The position numbers and the translations under genes are program-made. The notes under the pieces were generated by a model. That model ran no database searches, was not told the origin of the DNA, and saw only the letters and a list, made by a program, of their open reading frames with translations. This document shows, one piece after another, positions 25,843 to 36,689 of a stretch of 64,000 bases of DNA. The stretch lies in the NCBI RefSeq assembly GCF_000753795.1, contig NZ_JPEO01000002.1, positions 124,001 to 188,000 of the forward strand, in the 5' to 3' direction. Every line of letters starts with the position of its first letter. Position 1 is the first letter of the stretch. Source of the stretch: Shewanella mangrovi (GTDB taxonomy: Bacteria > Pseudomonadota > Gammaproteobacteria > Enterobacterales > Shewanellaceae).

Positions 25843-28053
25843 TCAACAAATGCTGATCACGTCATCATCACTGTGTTCTTTTGGTAATCGCTGCATCACT
25901 TCAAGCAGCAATGGATTGCCCAACACATAACTGCGCTCTTTATTATCCAACACGCTTAGCAATGAGTTTTGACTTTGGGCTTCCTGCACTTTCACTCGCG
26001 CGATGGCATCTAAGGCTTCAATCTGACCACCGGGGATATGGGTAGGTAATTTGTCCATAATCGCCATATGCAGTTGCATTAACGCCGGTTGTTTAAGTAA
26101 GTCAGGTAACGCCCAAATTTGTTGCAATGAATGCTCATAGGCTTTTCGTGCTTCTGCTGCCGCGAGAATCAATTCTGGTGGTTCAATCTCTTCAGGCGTA
26201 GCTAACAGTTTTTTCGATTTCACCCATTTGCCAAACGTCTGCGAAGCGGTGAGCATCGATAACGGCACCGCAATCCAGAGACCAAGCAATGCGGGTGATA
26301 GCCAAGCAAGCAAGGTCCAAGAATCGAGATAGGCAAAATAGGTCATTAACACGCCAAGCACCATATGCCAACGATGTCGGTAGAGCACATCTTTCCACGG
26401 CAAACTGCCATCATCACGGCGTTGTGGTGCCCAACCACTGTCCTTACCCGACAGAATAGAAAACACTGCGCCACAATGGATGAACATCATGATCGGCGCT
26501 ATCAGCGCGGAAACAATGATTTCCAGCACAATACTGCCCATGACCCGAATACGTCCACCGAGAATACGGCAATAATTTTTATCCGTTAGCAGTAACAGCG
26601 AACCGAAGATTTTTGGCGCAAACAAAATCCCCATAGTGATGTAGAACAGCCTTAACGCGCGCTCGGAGTCCATCACCGGCCATTTAGGAAACAGCGAAAA
26701 CTGATCGGTAAAATATTCGGGGCGAATATAGTGCGCCTGCAATGCCAGTAACAAACCAGACAGAATAAGCATCAACCAAAACGGTGATGAGAGGTAAGAC
26801 ATAATCCCAGTGACCAGATGCAAACGGCTGATCCAGTGCAGTCCTTTGGTCGGTAAAATACGGGTATGTTGCAGATTCCCTTGACACCAGCGCCGGTCAC
26901 GAATCGCCATATCGATAATCGACGGTGGGCATTCTTCAAATGACCCTGGCAAATCAGCGGCGATTTTAACGCTCCAACCAGCACGGCGGATTAGCGCAGC
27001 TTCAACAAAGTCGTGACTCAGAATATGACCACCGAACGGCGGTTTCCCTTTAAGTGTGGGCAAGCCAGCACATTCAACAAACGCCTTAACGCGAATAATG
27101 GCATTGTGCCCCCAGAAGTTACCCTCTTTTTGCACCCACCACGCCAAACCTGTGCCAATTACCGGACCATAAAATCGTGCCGCAAACTGTTGTAAACGCG
27201 CCAGAACCGTGGTGCCACTCACCAAGTAAGGAATGGTCTGAATGAGTCCAGCATCCGGATCAGCTTGCATACGCCGCGCAAGTTCCAAAATACAATGACT
27301 CTGCATCAGGCTATCGGCATCGAGCACCAACATACTTTCGTAATGGGCGGCCCAGCGGGTGCAGAAATCTGCGACGTTACCCGATTTCCTTGCGGTATTT
27401 TTACGACGGCGACGGTAATACACCTGCGCCTTACCAGCCACCCGCTTGCGCAATAGCCAAAATGCCTGTTCTTCCGCGAGCGCGATATCGGGATCAGTGG
27501 TATCCGACAGAATGAACCAGGAAAACTGCTTGTGCTCTTCGGTGTCACGGGTGTACTGCACTAAACGCATCGCCATGGTTTCAACCGCAGAGAACACTCG
27601 GTCAGGCGATTCATTATAGGTTGGCATCAACACTGCGACCTTATCGGTCAAGGTGATTGCCGTCGAGTTATCATGTTTGCCAAAACGCCGCGCGAACAGG
27701 GTAATAACACCGGCAACACCGCCGCTAAATGCCAAGGCAATCCAACAGAAGTTAATGGCAAACAGCAGCAATACCAGATATTCCAACGGTGTGACGGCGG
27801 CAACGCTGAATACCTGCAACATTTCATAGATTGCAAACAACGATAACGCCGACGCAGAACCCACCACTAATACTCGGCGGCTGGCTTTGGATTTTACGCC
27901 GCGAATACGAATGCTCTCGCGCGGAAATCCTTTGCTAAGCTTTTTTAAATCTTGTGGCGGCATCGCTTGATGGCGCTCCGGCGGCATTGCCGGGCCACCG
28001 ATTAACTCTGGTTGCGGCTCGTTGATCAAACTGCCGTTAACATGAGCTTCCAT
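25843..28053 (-). CDS. mdoH: Glucans biosynthesis glucosyltransferase H
   Basis: MdoH (OpgH) polymerises the beta-1,2 glucan backbone of osmoregulated periplasmic glucans from UDP-glucose at the inner membrane. It is a family 2 glycosyltransferase. Visible are N-terminal membrane segments near 75-130, catalytic Asp residues ([40 protein letters not shown]), the QxxRW-like [13 protein letters not shown] motif, and further membrane segments to about 610. The ATG at 28053, four bases after AGGGGA, is preferred over the longer frame that starts inside mdoG. It gives 736 residues. It follows mdoG by 11 bases. Confidence 0.93.
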   Translation of the reverse strand: MEAHVNGSLINEPQPELIGGPAMPPERHQAMPPQDLKKLSKGFPRESIRIRGVKSKASRRVLVVGSASALSLFAIYEMLQVFSVAAVTPLEYLVLLLFAINFCWIALAFSGGVAGVITLFARRFGKHDNSTAITLTDKVAVLMPTYNESPDRVFSAVETMAMRLVQYTRDTEEHKQFSWFILSDTTDPDIALAEEQAFWLLRKRVAGKAQVYYRRRRKNTARKSGNVADFCTRWAAHYESMLVLDADSLMQSHCILELARRMQADPDAGLIQTIPYLVSGTTVLARLQQFAARFYGPVIGTGLAWWVQKEGNFWGHNAIIRVKAFVECAGLPTLKGKPPFGGHILSHDFVEAALIRRAGWSVKIAADLPGSFEECPPSIIDMAIRDRRWCQGNLQHTRILPTKGLHWISRLHLVTGIMSYLSSPFWLMLILSGLLLALQAHYIRPEYFTDQFSLFPKWPVMDSERALRLFYITMGILFAPKIFGSLLLLTDKNYCRILGGRIRVMGSIVLEIIVSALIAPIMMFIHCGAVFSILSGKDSGWAPQRRDDGSLPWKDVLYRHRWHMVLGVLMTYFAYLDSWTLLAWLSPALLGLWIAVPLSMLTASQTFGKWVKSKKLLATPEEIEPPELILAAAEARKAYEHSLQQIWALPDLLKQPALMQLHMAIMDKLPTHIPGGQIEALDAIARVKVQEAQSQNSLLSVLDNKERSYVLGNPLLLEVMQRLPKEHSDDDVISIC

Positions 28054-28064
28054 ACTGTCCCCTG

Positions 28065-29717
28065 TTATTTCGACCAACGGTACAACCAAGTTTCCACTTT
28101 ACCCGGTGCGGCAGCATTAGGGTTCTGCCCGTCAAACTGCAACTCCGCACGTAATTCCGCCACATTGGCTTCAGCGGGGTCAAATTCGAATGACAAGCGA
28201 TAACCGCCGTTGTGAGTATTTTCACGCACAACGATATTGCTAATAACACCCACGTTACTTTCCACTTTGGCAGCGGGTAACACTGGCGGACGTTTGCCAC
28301 CATTTAGCTGGTAATCAATCACAAATAAACGTCGTGATGTAGGTTTAGAAATATCGGCGCGGCCGCTGGCGGTACGCTGCACAGTTACCGTCCCCGGCTT
28401 AATTTGCGGCTCATTTCCCCAAGAAAGACGATATGCAAAGCGATATTCACCCCCAGCTTTCAGCGCATCCTTAGGGCGCCAGAACATCACGATATTGTCA
28501 TGGATCTCGGCCTGAGACGGGATTTCCGTCAACACTACCGCGCCCTGCCCCCAATTTCCCAGCGGCTCTACCCATAAACTCGGACGTTTTTCAAAATTCG
28601 CATCTAAGTCTTGATAAGCGTCAAAATCACGTTGACGTTGAACTAAACCGAATCCTTGCGGCGCGTTGTCCATAAAGGCTGAAACCTGCAAATTAGTCGG
28701 ATTCGCTAATGGCCGCCATAGGCGTTCACTGCGCCCATTAAGCATTAGCAAACCATCTGAGTTATGGACTTCTGGGCGAAAATCATCAATGCCCTGACGG
28801 CCATTGAGTGAATGCTTAAACATACTGGTTTCAGGTGCCAAGCCGACTTTTTGCAGATCGACCCGCGGATACAACACAGCTTCAACATCCATCTGGGTAC
28901 TGTCACCCGGACGTACTGAAAAACGGTAAGCACCACTAACACTTGGGCTATCGAGCAAGGCGTAAATCACCATCAGATTGGAGTCCGCTTGCGGCTCTTC
29001 AATCCAAAACGCCTTAAATACTGGGATCTCTTCACCTTCAGGATCCGCTGTACGCAACGCTAAACCGCGCGCAGATAAGCCATAACTATCGTTTTTACCC
29101 AGCGCACGAAAATAGGTCGCGCCTTGAAACACTAACAACTCATCATAGTAGTCAGCGCGATTTAATGGGTAATGCAGCCGAAAACCACTGTAACCAATAT
29201 CGCCCTTAGGTAATGGCTTAGTAAAAACACTACCAGTGCGGAAATATTCAGGATTGTAAGCAAGATGAGTCGCGAGGTTGCCATTAACTAATGCCAACTC
29301 CACTTTGTTTTTGTAATAAAAGCCGCGATGAAACATCTGCATCTGATAAGGCAACTTTGCCTCTTGCCAAATCGCTTCATCGGGACGAAAACGGATATCA
29401 TTGTATTGGTTGTAATCCAGATTTTTTAAGGCATCTGGCAAAGATTCATCAGGAGCTTGATAAGGCTTTAACGCGAGTTGCTTTGCTAAGTCCATCACAG
29501 TCGTTGGGCTAAAGATGCCACTTTTTGCAAATTGTGCCTTCACCGCATTGTCAGGTTTAGCTGCTTCGGTAGTCGCAGGTTTAGGAGCCAATACCGATTC
29601 AATCTTGTTTTCCTGAATCAACGGCGTTGTCGGGCTGGCGCTGGCAAATACAGTGCCAGACAGACCTAAACACACCAGTAGGCTCAGAGTCTTGATTTTT
29701 CTGGTTCGACTTAACAT
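28065..29717 (-). CDS. mdoG: Glucans biosynthesis protein G
   Basis: MdoG (OpgG) is a periplasmic protein needed to complete or branch osmoregulated periplasmic glucans. A signal peptide spans about residues 1-26 (cleavage near VFASA). Family landmarks are the [20 protein letters not shown] stretch, [15 protein letters not shown]-like [27 protein letters not shown], and [18 protein letters not shown]. 550 residues is a little longer than E. coli (511), mostly because of an Ala/Lys-rich linker after the signal peptide. First gene of the mdoGH operon. Confidence 0.94.
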   Translation of the reverse strand: MLSRTRKIKTLSLLVCLGLSGTVFASASPTTPLIQENKIESVLAPKPATTEAAKPDNAVKAQFAKSGIFSPTTVMDLAKQLALKPYQAPDESLPDALKNLDYNQYNDIRFRPDEAIWQEAKLPYQMQMFHRGFYYKNKVELALVNGNLATHLAYNPEYFRTGSVFTKPLPKGDIGYSGFRLHYPLNRADYYDELLVFQGATYFRALGKNDSYGLSARGLALRTADPEGEEIPVFKAFWIEEPQADSNLMVIYALLDSPSVSGAYRFSVRPGDSTQMDVEAVLYPRVDLQKVGLAPETSMFKHSLNGRQGIDDFRPEVHNSDGLLMLNGRSERLWRPLANPTNLQVSAFMDNAPQGFGLVQRQRDFDAYQDLDANFEKRPSLWVEPLGNWGQGAVVLTEIPSQAEIHDNIVMFWRPKDALKAGGEYRFAYRLSWGNEPQIKPGTVTVQRTASGRADISKPTSRRLFVIDYQLNGGKRPPVLPAAKVESNVGVISNIVVRENTHNGGYRLSFEFDPAEANVAELRAELQFDGQNPNAAAPGKVETWLYRWSK

Positions 29718-30170
29718 CTATTTACTAACCTTCACAGTGAAAAAAGAGAGTTTTGAATCTTGTGCAGCCGCGCCGGGCCTAATAATTATGAATGGTGTCA
29801 ATCGACTACAATAAGCTACTACTAAACTTAGGTTAAAGAAAGCTTTGTTAACTTAGGACTTTGTTTTCCATCATCTTTCGCTCATTTTTTAAAAAATAGA
29901 TTAACAACGTGAAAACTATCTGAAAAATTTCTGCGCTGACTATGTATATTTTTTAAAAACTTATCGCATTAGGTGTTGTGAATGTTAACTGCCAAATTAA
30001 CATTTTTGTAAAATAAATCCTTACTTAACAAAGAGTTCAAATGCATACCGACAAAGCCATTCAACCATTGTCACTGTAGATGTTCGCAGCTTAACGACAG
30101 GTTAATGAGAGCATAGTTAGTGAATGCACTATTGCGCAATTATCGCGCCGATATATTGCGCTTAATCATA
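29718..30170. other. Intergenic region upstream of mdoG without a recognisable gene
   Basis: About 450 AT-rich bases hold the mdoG promoter. The one structure seen is AATGTTAA-CTGCCAAA-TTAACATT followed by TTTT at 29981-30008, a low-GC hairpin that could be an operator or weak terminator. No ORF with a ribosome binding site stands out; a 12-codon frame at 30040 is too short to support. Confidence 0.6.
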
Positions 30171-30200
30171 AAAAAAGCCAGTCGTTTGACTGGCTTTTTT
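30171..30200. terminator. Terminator downstream of the S9 peptidase
   Basis: AAAAAAGCCAGTC-GTTT-GACTGGCTTTTTT forms a perfect stem with A and T runs on both sides, about 20 bases after the S9 peptidase stop codon. Confidence 0.88.
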
Positions 30201-30219
30201 ACGCGAAAAAATAGCCCCG

Positions 30220-32280
30220 TTACTGGCTATTTTTACCCGTCCAACGATCCATCCAACCAAGTACTTTGGCGTACCATTGTTCGAGGTTATTTGGGTTTAA
30301 TATCCAGTGATTTTCATCAGGGAACACTAATAACTCGGAAGGAATGTCATTACGCTGCATATAAGAAAATGCCGCTAGGCCCTGATCATATGGCACGCGG
30401 AAATCTTTCTCACCGTGGATGACGAGCATTGGTGTTTTCCAATTTTGCACGTAATTCGCTGGATTAAATTTCTCGTACAGATCTTTGGCTTGCTCGTAGG
30501 TGCCACCAAACTCATGCTCAGGGAACCATAGCTCTTCAGTAACATGGTACATAGAACGCATGTCGAACAGACCTGCGTGGTCAACCAAACACTTAAAGCC
30601 ATCATTCCAGTTACCCTGAATCCAGTTCATCATGTAACCACCATATGAACCACCCAAGGCACACGCATTGCTGGCATCAATCCAGTCTTGTTGTTTTGCT
30701 ACCGCAGCCAGACCTTTTTGTAAGTCTTCCAAAGGCTTGCCACCCCAATCTAAACTGATTGAGTCAGTAAACGCCTGGCCGTAACCAGTAGAGCCGTGGA
30801 AGTCGACCATCACCACTGCATAACCAGCACCCGCCCATAATTCAGGGTTCCAGCGTGAGCTAAAGCTGTTACCGAATGACCCCTGTGGGCCACCGTGTAC
30901 CAAAAATGCAGTTGGGTATTTTTTACCCGGCTCAAAGTTAGCCGGCTTCAACCAATAGCCATAAACTTCTTCGTTGTTCCAGCCTTTAAAGCTGAACTGA
31001 CCAAAATCACCGAACTTGATTTTATCAAGCTTAGTACGGTTTACGTCGGTTAAACGCTGTAGATCTTGGCCGTCCATGTTCATCGACCATAAATCGCCAG
31101 GTTCGACCAAAGATGCGTGACGGATAACTAAGCGGTCACCTGCAATCCCGATAAGGCTATTCGAGCCGTCGTTATACAGTGGACGCACATCACCAAACTG
31201 GGTGTTAATGGCAAATACCGATACCTGACCAATATCTTGCGCTGTAACATACAGAGTGTTGTTGTCTTTGCCGAAGCTGATAGAGGATGGGCTGCGATCC
31301 CACAAAGGCGCGACTTCTTTCGTCTGCCCGGTCACCATATCACGCAACATGATGCCATAGCGGTCAGCTTCAAAACCCGGCTTTTTCATCGCCAGATATG
31401 CCATGTAACGGCCATCTGCAGAAAATACCGGTTGGGCATCCCACGCTTTGTTTTCTTCGGTTAGATTAACGGTATCGCCACCCGTGACAGGCACTTGCCA
31501 TAAGTCGTAATTGGTAGTCCACGCTTGATCTTTGGCTGGCGCCTTAGCGCTGTAAACCACATACTTGCCATCTGGTGTAAACGTCACCTCTTCCATTCCT
31601 GAAAACGGCTTAGGCGGTGTTTCAGTATCGCGCCCCTGAGTGACATCCACCGTCGCCCCCAGTTTGCCGTCAACAATTGGCGCGACCACTAGGTGATTAC
31701 GGGCATGATCAAACCAAGTATCCCAATGACGCACCATCAATTGGCTATATTCGCGACCGGTAGACTTACGCTCAGATTCGGCTTTGAATTTATCGGCAGA
31801 ACATTGCAGCGTGTCACATTCCGGGAATACTCGAATGCTCATTACCACTTGCTTGCCATCGTCAGATAATTTGTAGCCATCAATGTCTAACGGCAGTTCT
31901 GACACCTGACGTGCTTCACCGCCATTGAGCGGCAATTGATACAACTGACTACTACCATTGCGAGCAGCAACAAAGTAGATACTGTTGTCATCGCTGCTAA
32001 ACGCAACATCATGCTCAGTGCCTTTAGCACTGGTCAAACGATAAGGTTTAGCGTCTTTATTGGCTAAATCGAGTAGATACAGATCTGAATCGGCTTTGCC
32101 CGCTTCACTCACAGTCTTAAGGCCGTAAACCAATTTGGTACCATCATGTGACACGGCGGCAGAGTGAAGTTTATTTAGCTTAACCAGATCTTGAACGGTA
32201 AATGGGGTTTTATCAGCAGCTACGGCCGCAACGGAAACACCCGCAGCCAACAATGCCAACCCAAGTTTGTTGATTTTCAT
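30220..32280 (-). CDS. S9 family prolyl oligopeptidase-type serine peptidase (exported)
   Basis: This 686-residue exported peptidase probably acts on short peptides in the periplasm. A signal peptide covers residues 1-22 (cleavage near AVAAD). A beta-propeller of WD40-like/PD40 repeats fills about 30-410 and gates the active site. The alpha/beta-hydrolase domain carries the catalytic Ser in CALGGSYGGYMMNW, Asp in VIHGEKDFRVPYDQG and His in FPDENHWILNP. It resembles acylaminoacyl-peptidase/DPP5-like bacterial enzymes. The exact specificity (dipeptidyl peptidase or acyl-peptide hydrolase) cannot be told. Confidence 0.88.
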   Translation of the reverse strand: MKINKLGLALLAAGVSVAAVAADKTPFTVQDLVKLNKLHSAAVSHDGTKLVYGLKTVSEAGKADSDLYLLDLANKDAKPYRLTSAKGTEHDVAFSSDDNSIYFVAARNGSSQLYQLPLNGGEARQVSELPLDIDGYKLSDDGKQVVMSIRVFPECDTLQCSADKFKAESERKSTGREYSQLMVRHWDTWFDHARNHLVVAPIVDGKLGATVDVTQGRDTETPPKPFSGMEEVTFTPDGKYVVYSAKAPAKDQAWTTNYDLWQVPVTGGDTVNLTEENKAWDAQPVFSADGRYMAYLAMKKPGFEADRYGIMLRDMVTGQTKEVAPLWDRSPSSISFGKDNNTLYVTAQDIGQVSVFAINTQFGDVRPLYNDGSNSLIGIAGDRLVIRHASLVEPGDLWSMNMDGQDLQRLTDVNRTKLDKIKFGDFGQFSFKGWNNEEVYGYWLKPANFEPGKKYPTAFLVHGGPQGSFGNSFSSRWNPELWAGAGYAVVMVDFHGSTGYGQAFTDSISLDWGGKPLEDLQKGLAAVAKQQDWIDASNACALGGSYGGYMMNWIQGNWNDGFKCLVDHAGLFDMRSMYHVTEELWFPEHEFGGTYEQAKDLYEKFNPANYVQNWKTPMLVIHGEKDFRVPYDQGLAAFSYMQRNDIPSELLVFPDENHWILNPNNLEQWYAKVLGWMDRWTGKNSQ

Positions 32281-32315
32281 CTAAAGCTCTTCTTATGGAG
32301 TTTGATTTATAAAAG

Positions 32316-32341
32316 CAAAAAGGGGCCTATATGGCCCCTTC
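32316..32341 (-). terminator. Terminator of the fumarase gene
   Basis: On the minus strand AAGGGGCC-ATATA-GGCCCCTTTTTGCTTTT forms a GC-rich stem and T run, about ten bases after the fumarase stop. Confidence 0.88.
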
Positions 32342-32350
32342 GAGGAAACA

Positions 32351-33868
32351 TCACGCTTTGGCTTCTTGGATTTTTACTTTCCAGAGAGCAGGTCCAGTAT
32401 CGTGAGCGTTAACCCCGTTGGAGTCAACCGCTACAGTAACAGGCATATCTTGAACTTCAAACTCATAAATCGCTTCCATTCCAAGATCTTCGAATGCGAT
32501 CACTCGTGCTTTCTTAATTGCCTTTGATACCAGATAAGCCGCGCCACCGACTGCCATCAAATAAACTGCTTTATGATTTTTAATCGATTCAACCGTCGCA
32601 GGGCCACGTTCAGCTTTACCAATCATGCCCATCAAACCGGTTTTAGCGAGCATCATCTCGGTAAACTTATCCATGCGAGTACTGGTGGTTGGGCCTGCTG
32701 GACCAACGACTTCATTACCGACTGGATCGACTGGGCCCACGTAGTAAATAAATTTACCGGTGAAATCGACGCCTTCTGGCAAACCTTCACCACTTTCCAG
32801 CAAACTCTGAATACGTTTATGCGCGGCATCGCGGCCAGTAAGCATTTTGCCTGACAGCAAAATGGTATCGCCGCTATTCCAGCTTTCAATCTCTTCCTGA
32901 GTAACAGTGTCCAGATTGACGCGGCGAGTATTTTCACCAGCATCACGGGTAATTTCAGGCCAGTCGGCTAAAGAAGGAATGGGTAACTCGGCTGGACCAC
33001 TACCATCCAAGTGGAAATGCACGTGACGGGTTGCGGCGCAGTTAGGGATCATTACCACAGGCTTAGACGCTGCATGGGTTGGTGCGGTTTTGATTTTTAC
33101 ATCAAGCACGGTTGTTAAACCACCCAAGCCTTGGGCACCAATACCGAGGTTGTTAGCACGTTCGAAAATATCTAACCGCAGTTTCTCTTCGGTGGTTTCG
33201 GCACCGCGCGCTTTGAGTTCGTGAATATCAACACTTTCCATCAAGGCTTCTTTGGCCATGACCGCCGCTTTTTCCGCCGTACCGCCGATACCGATCCCAA
33301 GCATCCCCGGTGGGCACCAACCTGCGCCCATGGTTGGCAGTGTTTTCTCAACCCATGCAGCGATATCATCAGACGGGTTAAGCATTACCATCTTGGATTT
33401 GTTTTCTGAGCCGCCGCCTTTGGCAGCGATGGCCACATCAACTTGATCGCCGGGAACTGACACAATATGTACCACAGCCGGGCTGTTATCACGGGTGTTC
33501 TTACGGCTGCCGGCGGGATCGGCCACAATCGACGCACGCAAGGTATTGTCACTATTGGTATAAGCGCGACGAGTGCCTTCATCAACCATCTGTTGAATGG
33601 TCATGTCGGTTTTATCCCACTGCACGCCCATTCCGACATATACGAAACAGGTCACAATGCCGGTGTCTTGACACAGCGGACGGTGGCCTTCTGCTGACAT
33701 CCGAGAGTTAATCAGGATCTGCGCAATGGCATCTTTTGCAGCTGGACTTTGCTCACGCTCATAGGCTTCTGCCATGGCGTCGATAAAATCTTTAGGGTGG
33801 TAATAAGAGATATACTGCAGGGCATCGGCAATACTGTCGATGAAATCGGCTTGCTTTATAACAGACAT
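32351..33868 (-). CDS. fumA: Fumarate hydratase class I
   Basis: A [4Fe-4S] fumarase of the TCA cycle, fumarate to malate. Cluster cysteines are seen in GHRPLCQDTGIV, GAGWCPPGMLG and MIPNCAATRHVHF. The C-terminal half carries LSGKMLTGRDAAHKR and the KFIYYVGPVDPVGNEVVGPAGPT region. The ATG at 33868 with GGAG seven bases upstream is preferred over a start 12 codons earlier, giving 505 residues. Class I enzymes are oxygen-labile, in keeping with a facultative anaerobe. fumA and fumB types cannot be told apart from sequence alone. Confidence 0.93.
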   Translation of the reverse strand: MSVIKQADFIDSIADALQYISYYHPKDFIDAMAEAYEREQSPAAKDAIAQILINSRMSAEGHRPLCQDTGIVTCFVYVGMGVQWDKTDMTIQQMVDEGTRRAYTNSDNTLRASIVADPAGSRKNTRDNSPAVVHIVSVPGDQVDVAIAAKGGGSENKSKMVMLNPSDDIAAWVEKTLPTMGAGWCPPGMLGIGIGGTAEKAAVMAKEALMESVDIHELKARGAETTEEKLRLDIFERANNLGIGAQGLGGLTTVLDVKIKTAPTHAASKPVVMIPNCAATRHVHFHLDGSGPAELPIPSLADWPEITRDAGENTRRVNLDTVTQEEIESWNSGDTILLSGKMLTGRDAAHKRIQSLLESGEGLPEGVDFTGKFIYYVGPVDPVGNEVVGPAGPTTSTRMDKFTEMMLAKTGLMGMIGKAERGPATVESIKNHKAVYLMAVGGAAYLVSKAIKKARVIAFEDLGMEAIYEFEVQDMPVTVAVDSNGVNAHDTGPALWKVKIQEAKA

Positions 33869-34101
33869 GTTGGCGCTCCGTTGGCTATCTGTCGCTTCCT
33901 TCACTTTACAGGTTGTTTGGCCATACTCCCCATCAGTGACACAAACAGCTAATTAAGCGTAATACTCACACTAAGTATTAAGTAAACTCGTTTTAGGTGA
34001 CCAGTTTACGGAAGGCAGATTGGTTCTCTTGGTATAGGTTGCCAAGTATAATACCCTCTCACCACAATTTGGGCTACATCACATTTTAGGTTAGATAAAG
34101 G

Positions 34102-35544
34102 ATGTCCAACATCTCAAATTCCCAAGCTATTCACCACATTACCTTTGATTGGCACTACACAACGCCACAGGTTTTTGCCGCGGTTAACACCTTAGCTTAT
34201 GCCGTACTATTAGATTCAGCCGATGCAGCACATGCCGATGCTCGCTACGATATTATTGCAGCAGAACCTTTGTGTCGTTTAAAAAGCGAGCCTAGACACA
34301 CCCAGCTCATAAATGCCAATAATCAAATAGAAGCCGAATTTGCTAGCGCCGAGAACGACCCGCTCGCAGTATTACAATCACAACTTAAACGCTATTTCCC
34401 TCAAGCTGCGCCATCCCCCCTGCCTTTCAGCGGCGGTGCGTTAATGGCGCTTAGCTATGACTTAGGTCGCGAGTTTGAACGACTACCACAAAACGCCACG
34501 GATGATTTGCAGTTTCCGCAGTTATTGGCTGGCATTTATGCATGGGCATTAGTAAGAGATAGCAAACAAGTCGCTGGAGAGCAGTGGCAGTTGGTGTGTT
34601 CAGTCAAGGATATCGACATTGAAGCACTGGCAAACCGACTGCAAGGGTTAGTGAAAGCCTATATCAGTGAAGATACGGATCTAGATGCCACGAATTCGTT
34701 TCGCCTCATGTCGCCGTGGCAAACTCAGCTCAGCAAAGTCGACTATTTGCAAAAGTTTGATCGTATTCAGCACTATCTACACAGCGGTGATTGTTACCAA
34801 ATTAACCTTACCCAGCGCTTCAGCGCTCAATATCAAGGTGATGAATGGCAGGCTTATTTAAAGCTCAGAACTCAAAATAGTGCCCCATTTTCAGCATTCT
34901 GGCGCTGGGATGATTTGACCATTCTGTCGATTTCTCCAGAGCGCTTTTTAAAGCTAAACGAATGCGCCGTCATCGAGACTAAGCCAATAAAAGGGACTGC
35001 AGCGCGGGGCCCCGAGCCAGAACTCGACCAACAAGCCGCAATTGAGCTGCAACAGTCGGAAAAAAATCGTGCTGAAAACCTAATGATCGTCGATCTGCTG
35101 CGTAATGATATCGGTAAAGTCGCACAAGCAGGCAGCGTTGAGGTTCCTGCTTTATTTGCCATCGAAAGTTTCCCAGCAGTGCATCATTTAGTCAGCACTG
35201 TGCGGGCTACACTGAGCCCGCAATATCAGGCAACAGATTTGCTGCGCGCAGCCTTTCCCGGTGGTTCTATTACCGGCGCGCCTAAAGTGCGAGCCATGCA
35301 GATCATTGACGAGCTAGAGCCTTCCCGTCGGAGTATCTATTGCGGTTCAATTGGTTATATTAGTCAGGACGGCAAGATGGACAGCAGCATTACAATTCGC
35401 ACCTTGCTGGCGCAGCAACAGCAGCTGTATTGTTGGGCTGGCGGTGGCATTGTTGCCGATTCCGATGGTGAGGCTGAATATCAAGAAAGCTTTGATAAGG
35501 TAATTAAAATCCTTCCGGTGTTGCGCGATGAAGCGGCCAAATAA
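34102..35544 (+). CDS. pabB: Aminodeoxychorismate synthase component I
   Basis: PabB converts chorismate and ammonia (delivered by PabA) into 4-amino-4-deoxychorismate for folate synthesis. The chorismate-binding domain fills the C-terminal half: SGDCYQINLTQRF, the SISPERFLK motif, the IETKPIKGTAARGPEP stretch with the catalytic Lys, RNDIGKVAQAGSVEV, FPGGSITGAPKVRAMQIID and YCWAGGGIVADSD. 480 residues is a normal length. The Lys in the PIKGT motif is what sets PabB apart from anthranilate synthase (PIAGT). nudL follows 41 bases later, as in E. coli. Confidence 0.93.
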   Translation: MSNISNSQAIHHITFDWHYTTPQVFAAVNTLAYAVLLDSADAAHADARYDIIAAEPLCRLKSEPRHTQLINANNQIEAEFASAENDPLAVLQSQLKRYFPQAAPSPLPFSGGALMALSYDLGREFERLPQNATDDLQFPQLLAGIYAWALVRDSKQVAGEQWQLVCSVKDIDIEALANRLQGLVKAYISEDTDLDATNSFRLMSPWQTQLSKVDYLQKFDRIQHYLHSGDCYQINLTQRFSAQYQGDEWQAYLKLRTQNSAPFSAFWRWDDLTILSISPERFLKLNECAVIETKPIKGTAARGPEPELDQQAAIELQQSEKNRAENLMIVDLLRNDIGKVAQAGSVEVPALFAIESFPAVHHLVSTVRATLSPQYQATDLLRAAFPGGSITGAPKVRAMQIIDELEPSRRSIYCGSIGYISQDGKMDSSITIRTLLAQQQQLYCWAGGGIVADSDGEAEYQESFDKVIKILPVLRDEAAK

Positions 35545-35585
35545 CTATGTTTAAACATCACCACAGTGATTAACAAGGACAGAGT

Positions 35586-36164
35586 GTGGACACCCTAGCC
35601 GAACTCAGAACCCAGTTTATGTTGGCCAATGCGCCACTGCAGCGCGTCGTCAATACCGACGGGATTCGCTTACGTTCGGCAGCGGTGTTAATGGCATTTC
35701 AGCAAACGGATGTAGGCGTCGAATTATTGCTCACCCAGCGGCCACAGCATCTCAAAGCTCATCCCGGACAGATCGCGTTTCCTGGTGGCAAACCTGAACC
35801 ACAAGATGACTCTATTGTGGATACGGCACTGCGCGAGGCATGGGAAGAAGTGGCATTAGCGCCGTCGCAGGTAGATGTGTTAGGCGTACTGCCGCAGCAC
35901 AATACCCTGACGGGATTTAGCATCACCCCTATAGTCGGGATTATCGATTCACCCTTTACGCCCATCCTTGATGCGCAAGAGGTGTCAGACAGTTTTACTG
36001 TGCCGTTATCTTTTTTGATGGCTGATCAGCACCGACATACGCTGTGGTTAACTCGGCGCAATACGCCAGTGCCAGTGACATTTATCCCCTATCAGCAGCG
36101 ATTAATTTGGGGCGCAACAGCCGCCATTATCGATACATTTTGTCGGCAGCTAACAAAAATTTAG
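35586..36164 (+). CDS. nudL: Nudix hydrolase, CoA pyrophosphatase type
   Basis: A 192-residue Nudix protein expected to split CoA into 3'-phosphoadenosine-5'-phosphate and 4'-phosphopantetheine. The Nudix box is PGGKPEPQDDSIVDTALREAWEEV, shown here at about residues 68-91, and upstream LTQRPQHLKAHPGQIAFPGG is the CoA-specific NuCoA signature. The GTG start lies six bases after AAGGA. It is downstream of pabB as in E. coli. Its stop overlaps the stop of the convergent small membrane gene. Confidence 0.9.
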   Translation: MDTLAELRTQFMLANAPLQRVVNTDGIRLRSAAVLMAFQQTDVGVELLLTQRPQHLKAHPGQIAFPGGKPEPQDDSIVDTALREAWEEVALAPSQVDVLGVLPQHNTLTGFSITPIVGIIDSPFTPILDAQEVSDSFTVPLSFLMADQHRHTLWLTRRNTPVPVTFIPYQQRLIWGATAAIIDTFCRQLTKI

Positions 36165-36496
36165 ATAAGAAACTTCAGGTACAATCCTGAGGTAACGGAA
36201 ATCAGCAGCAGTAACGGAATATTAAACCAATAGCCCATGCGACTATGGCTGGCACAGTACCAATTGACCAATAAGCTCATAAAGCTGATAGCGGCACAGG
36301 TCCAGATAATCTGCTCTAGGTGGGCGGTAGCCACAGGATCCCAGCGTAAGCGCACCGATACTCCACGACTGAGAAAGTAACCCACTTGGCGGTCAGGACG
36401 GGCGTCATCAAAAATCAGTAAGGCGTAAACCGCGAGGCTCCAGCCCACTATTGATAAGATAGCGAGTAACAATTGCAATATGCGCAATTTGCTCAT
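36161..36496 (-). CDS. Small inner membrane protein of unknown function
   Basis: A 111-residue protein with three hydrophobic segments (about 5-25, 58-78 and 88-109). Between the first two lies a polar loop, DDARPDRQVGYFLSRGVSVRLRWDPVATAHLEQ. The ATG at 36496 is fixed by AGGAG six bases upstream; a longer frame on this strand would run into the asnS promoter region. The stop overlaps that of nudL tail to tail. I do not recognise the family, and nothing around it suggests a role. Confidence 0.75.
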   Translation of the reverse strand: MSKLRILQLLLAILSIVGWSLAVYALLIFDDARPDRQVGYFLSRGVSVRLRWDPVATAHLEQIIWTCAAISFMSLLVNWYCASHSRMGYWFNIPLLLLISVTSGLYLKFLI

Positions 36497-36689
36497 ATCA
36501 AACTCCTGCCGCTTAAAATCCTTGATGAATATGAAGAATACCTTTTTCAGCTTGAGAAAAGCCACCAGCAAGGTAATATAAACGTCCAAATTTTTTCCTG
36601 TGTGATCAATATCGTTGCTTATCGCGGCAAATGCCAAGAAAACAACGACAAAGCAGGCAGTTATTATTTTAGTGGAGTTCAAAGCAATA

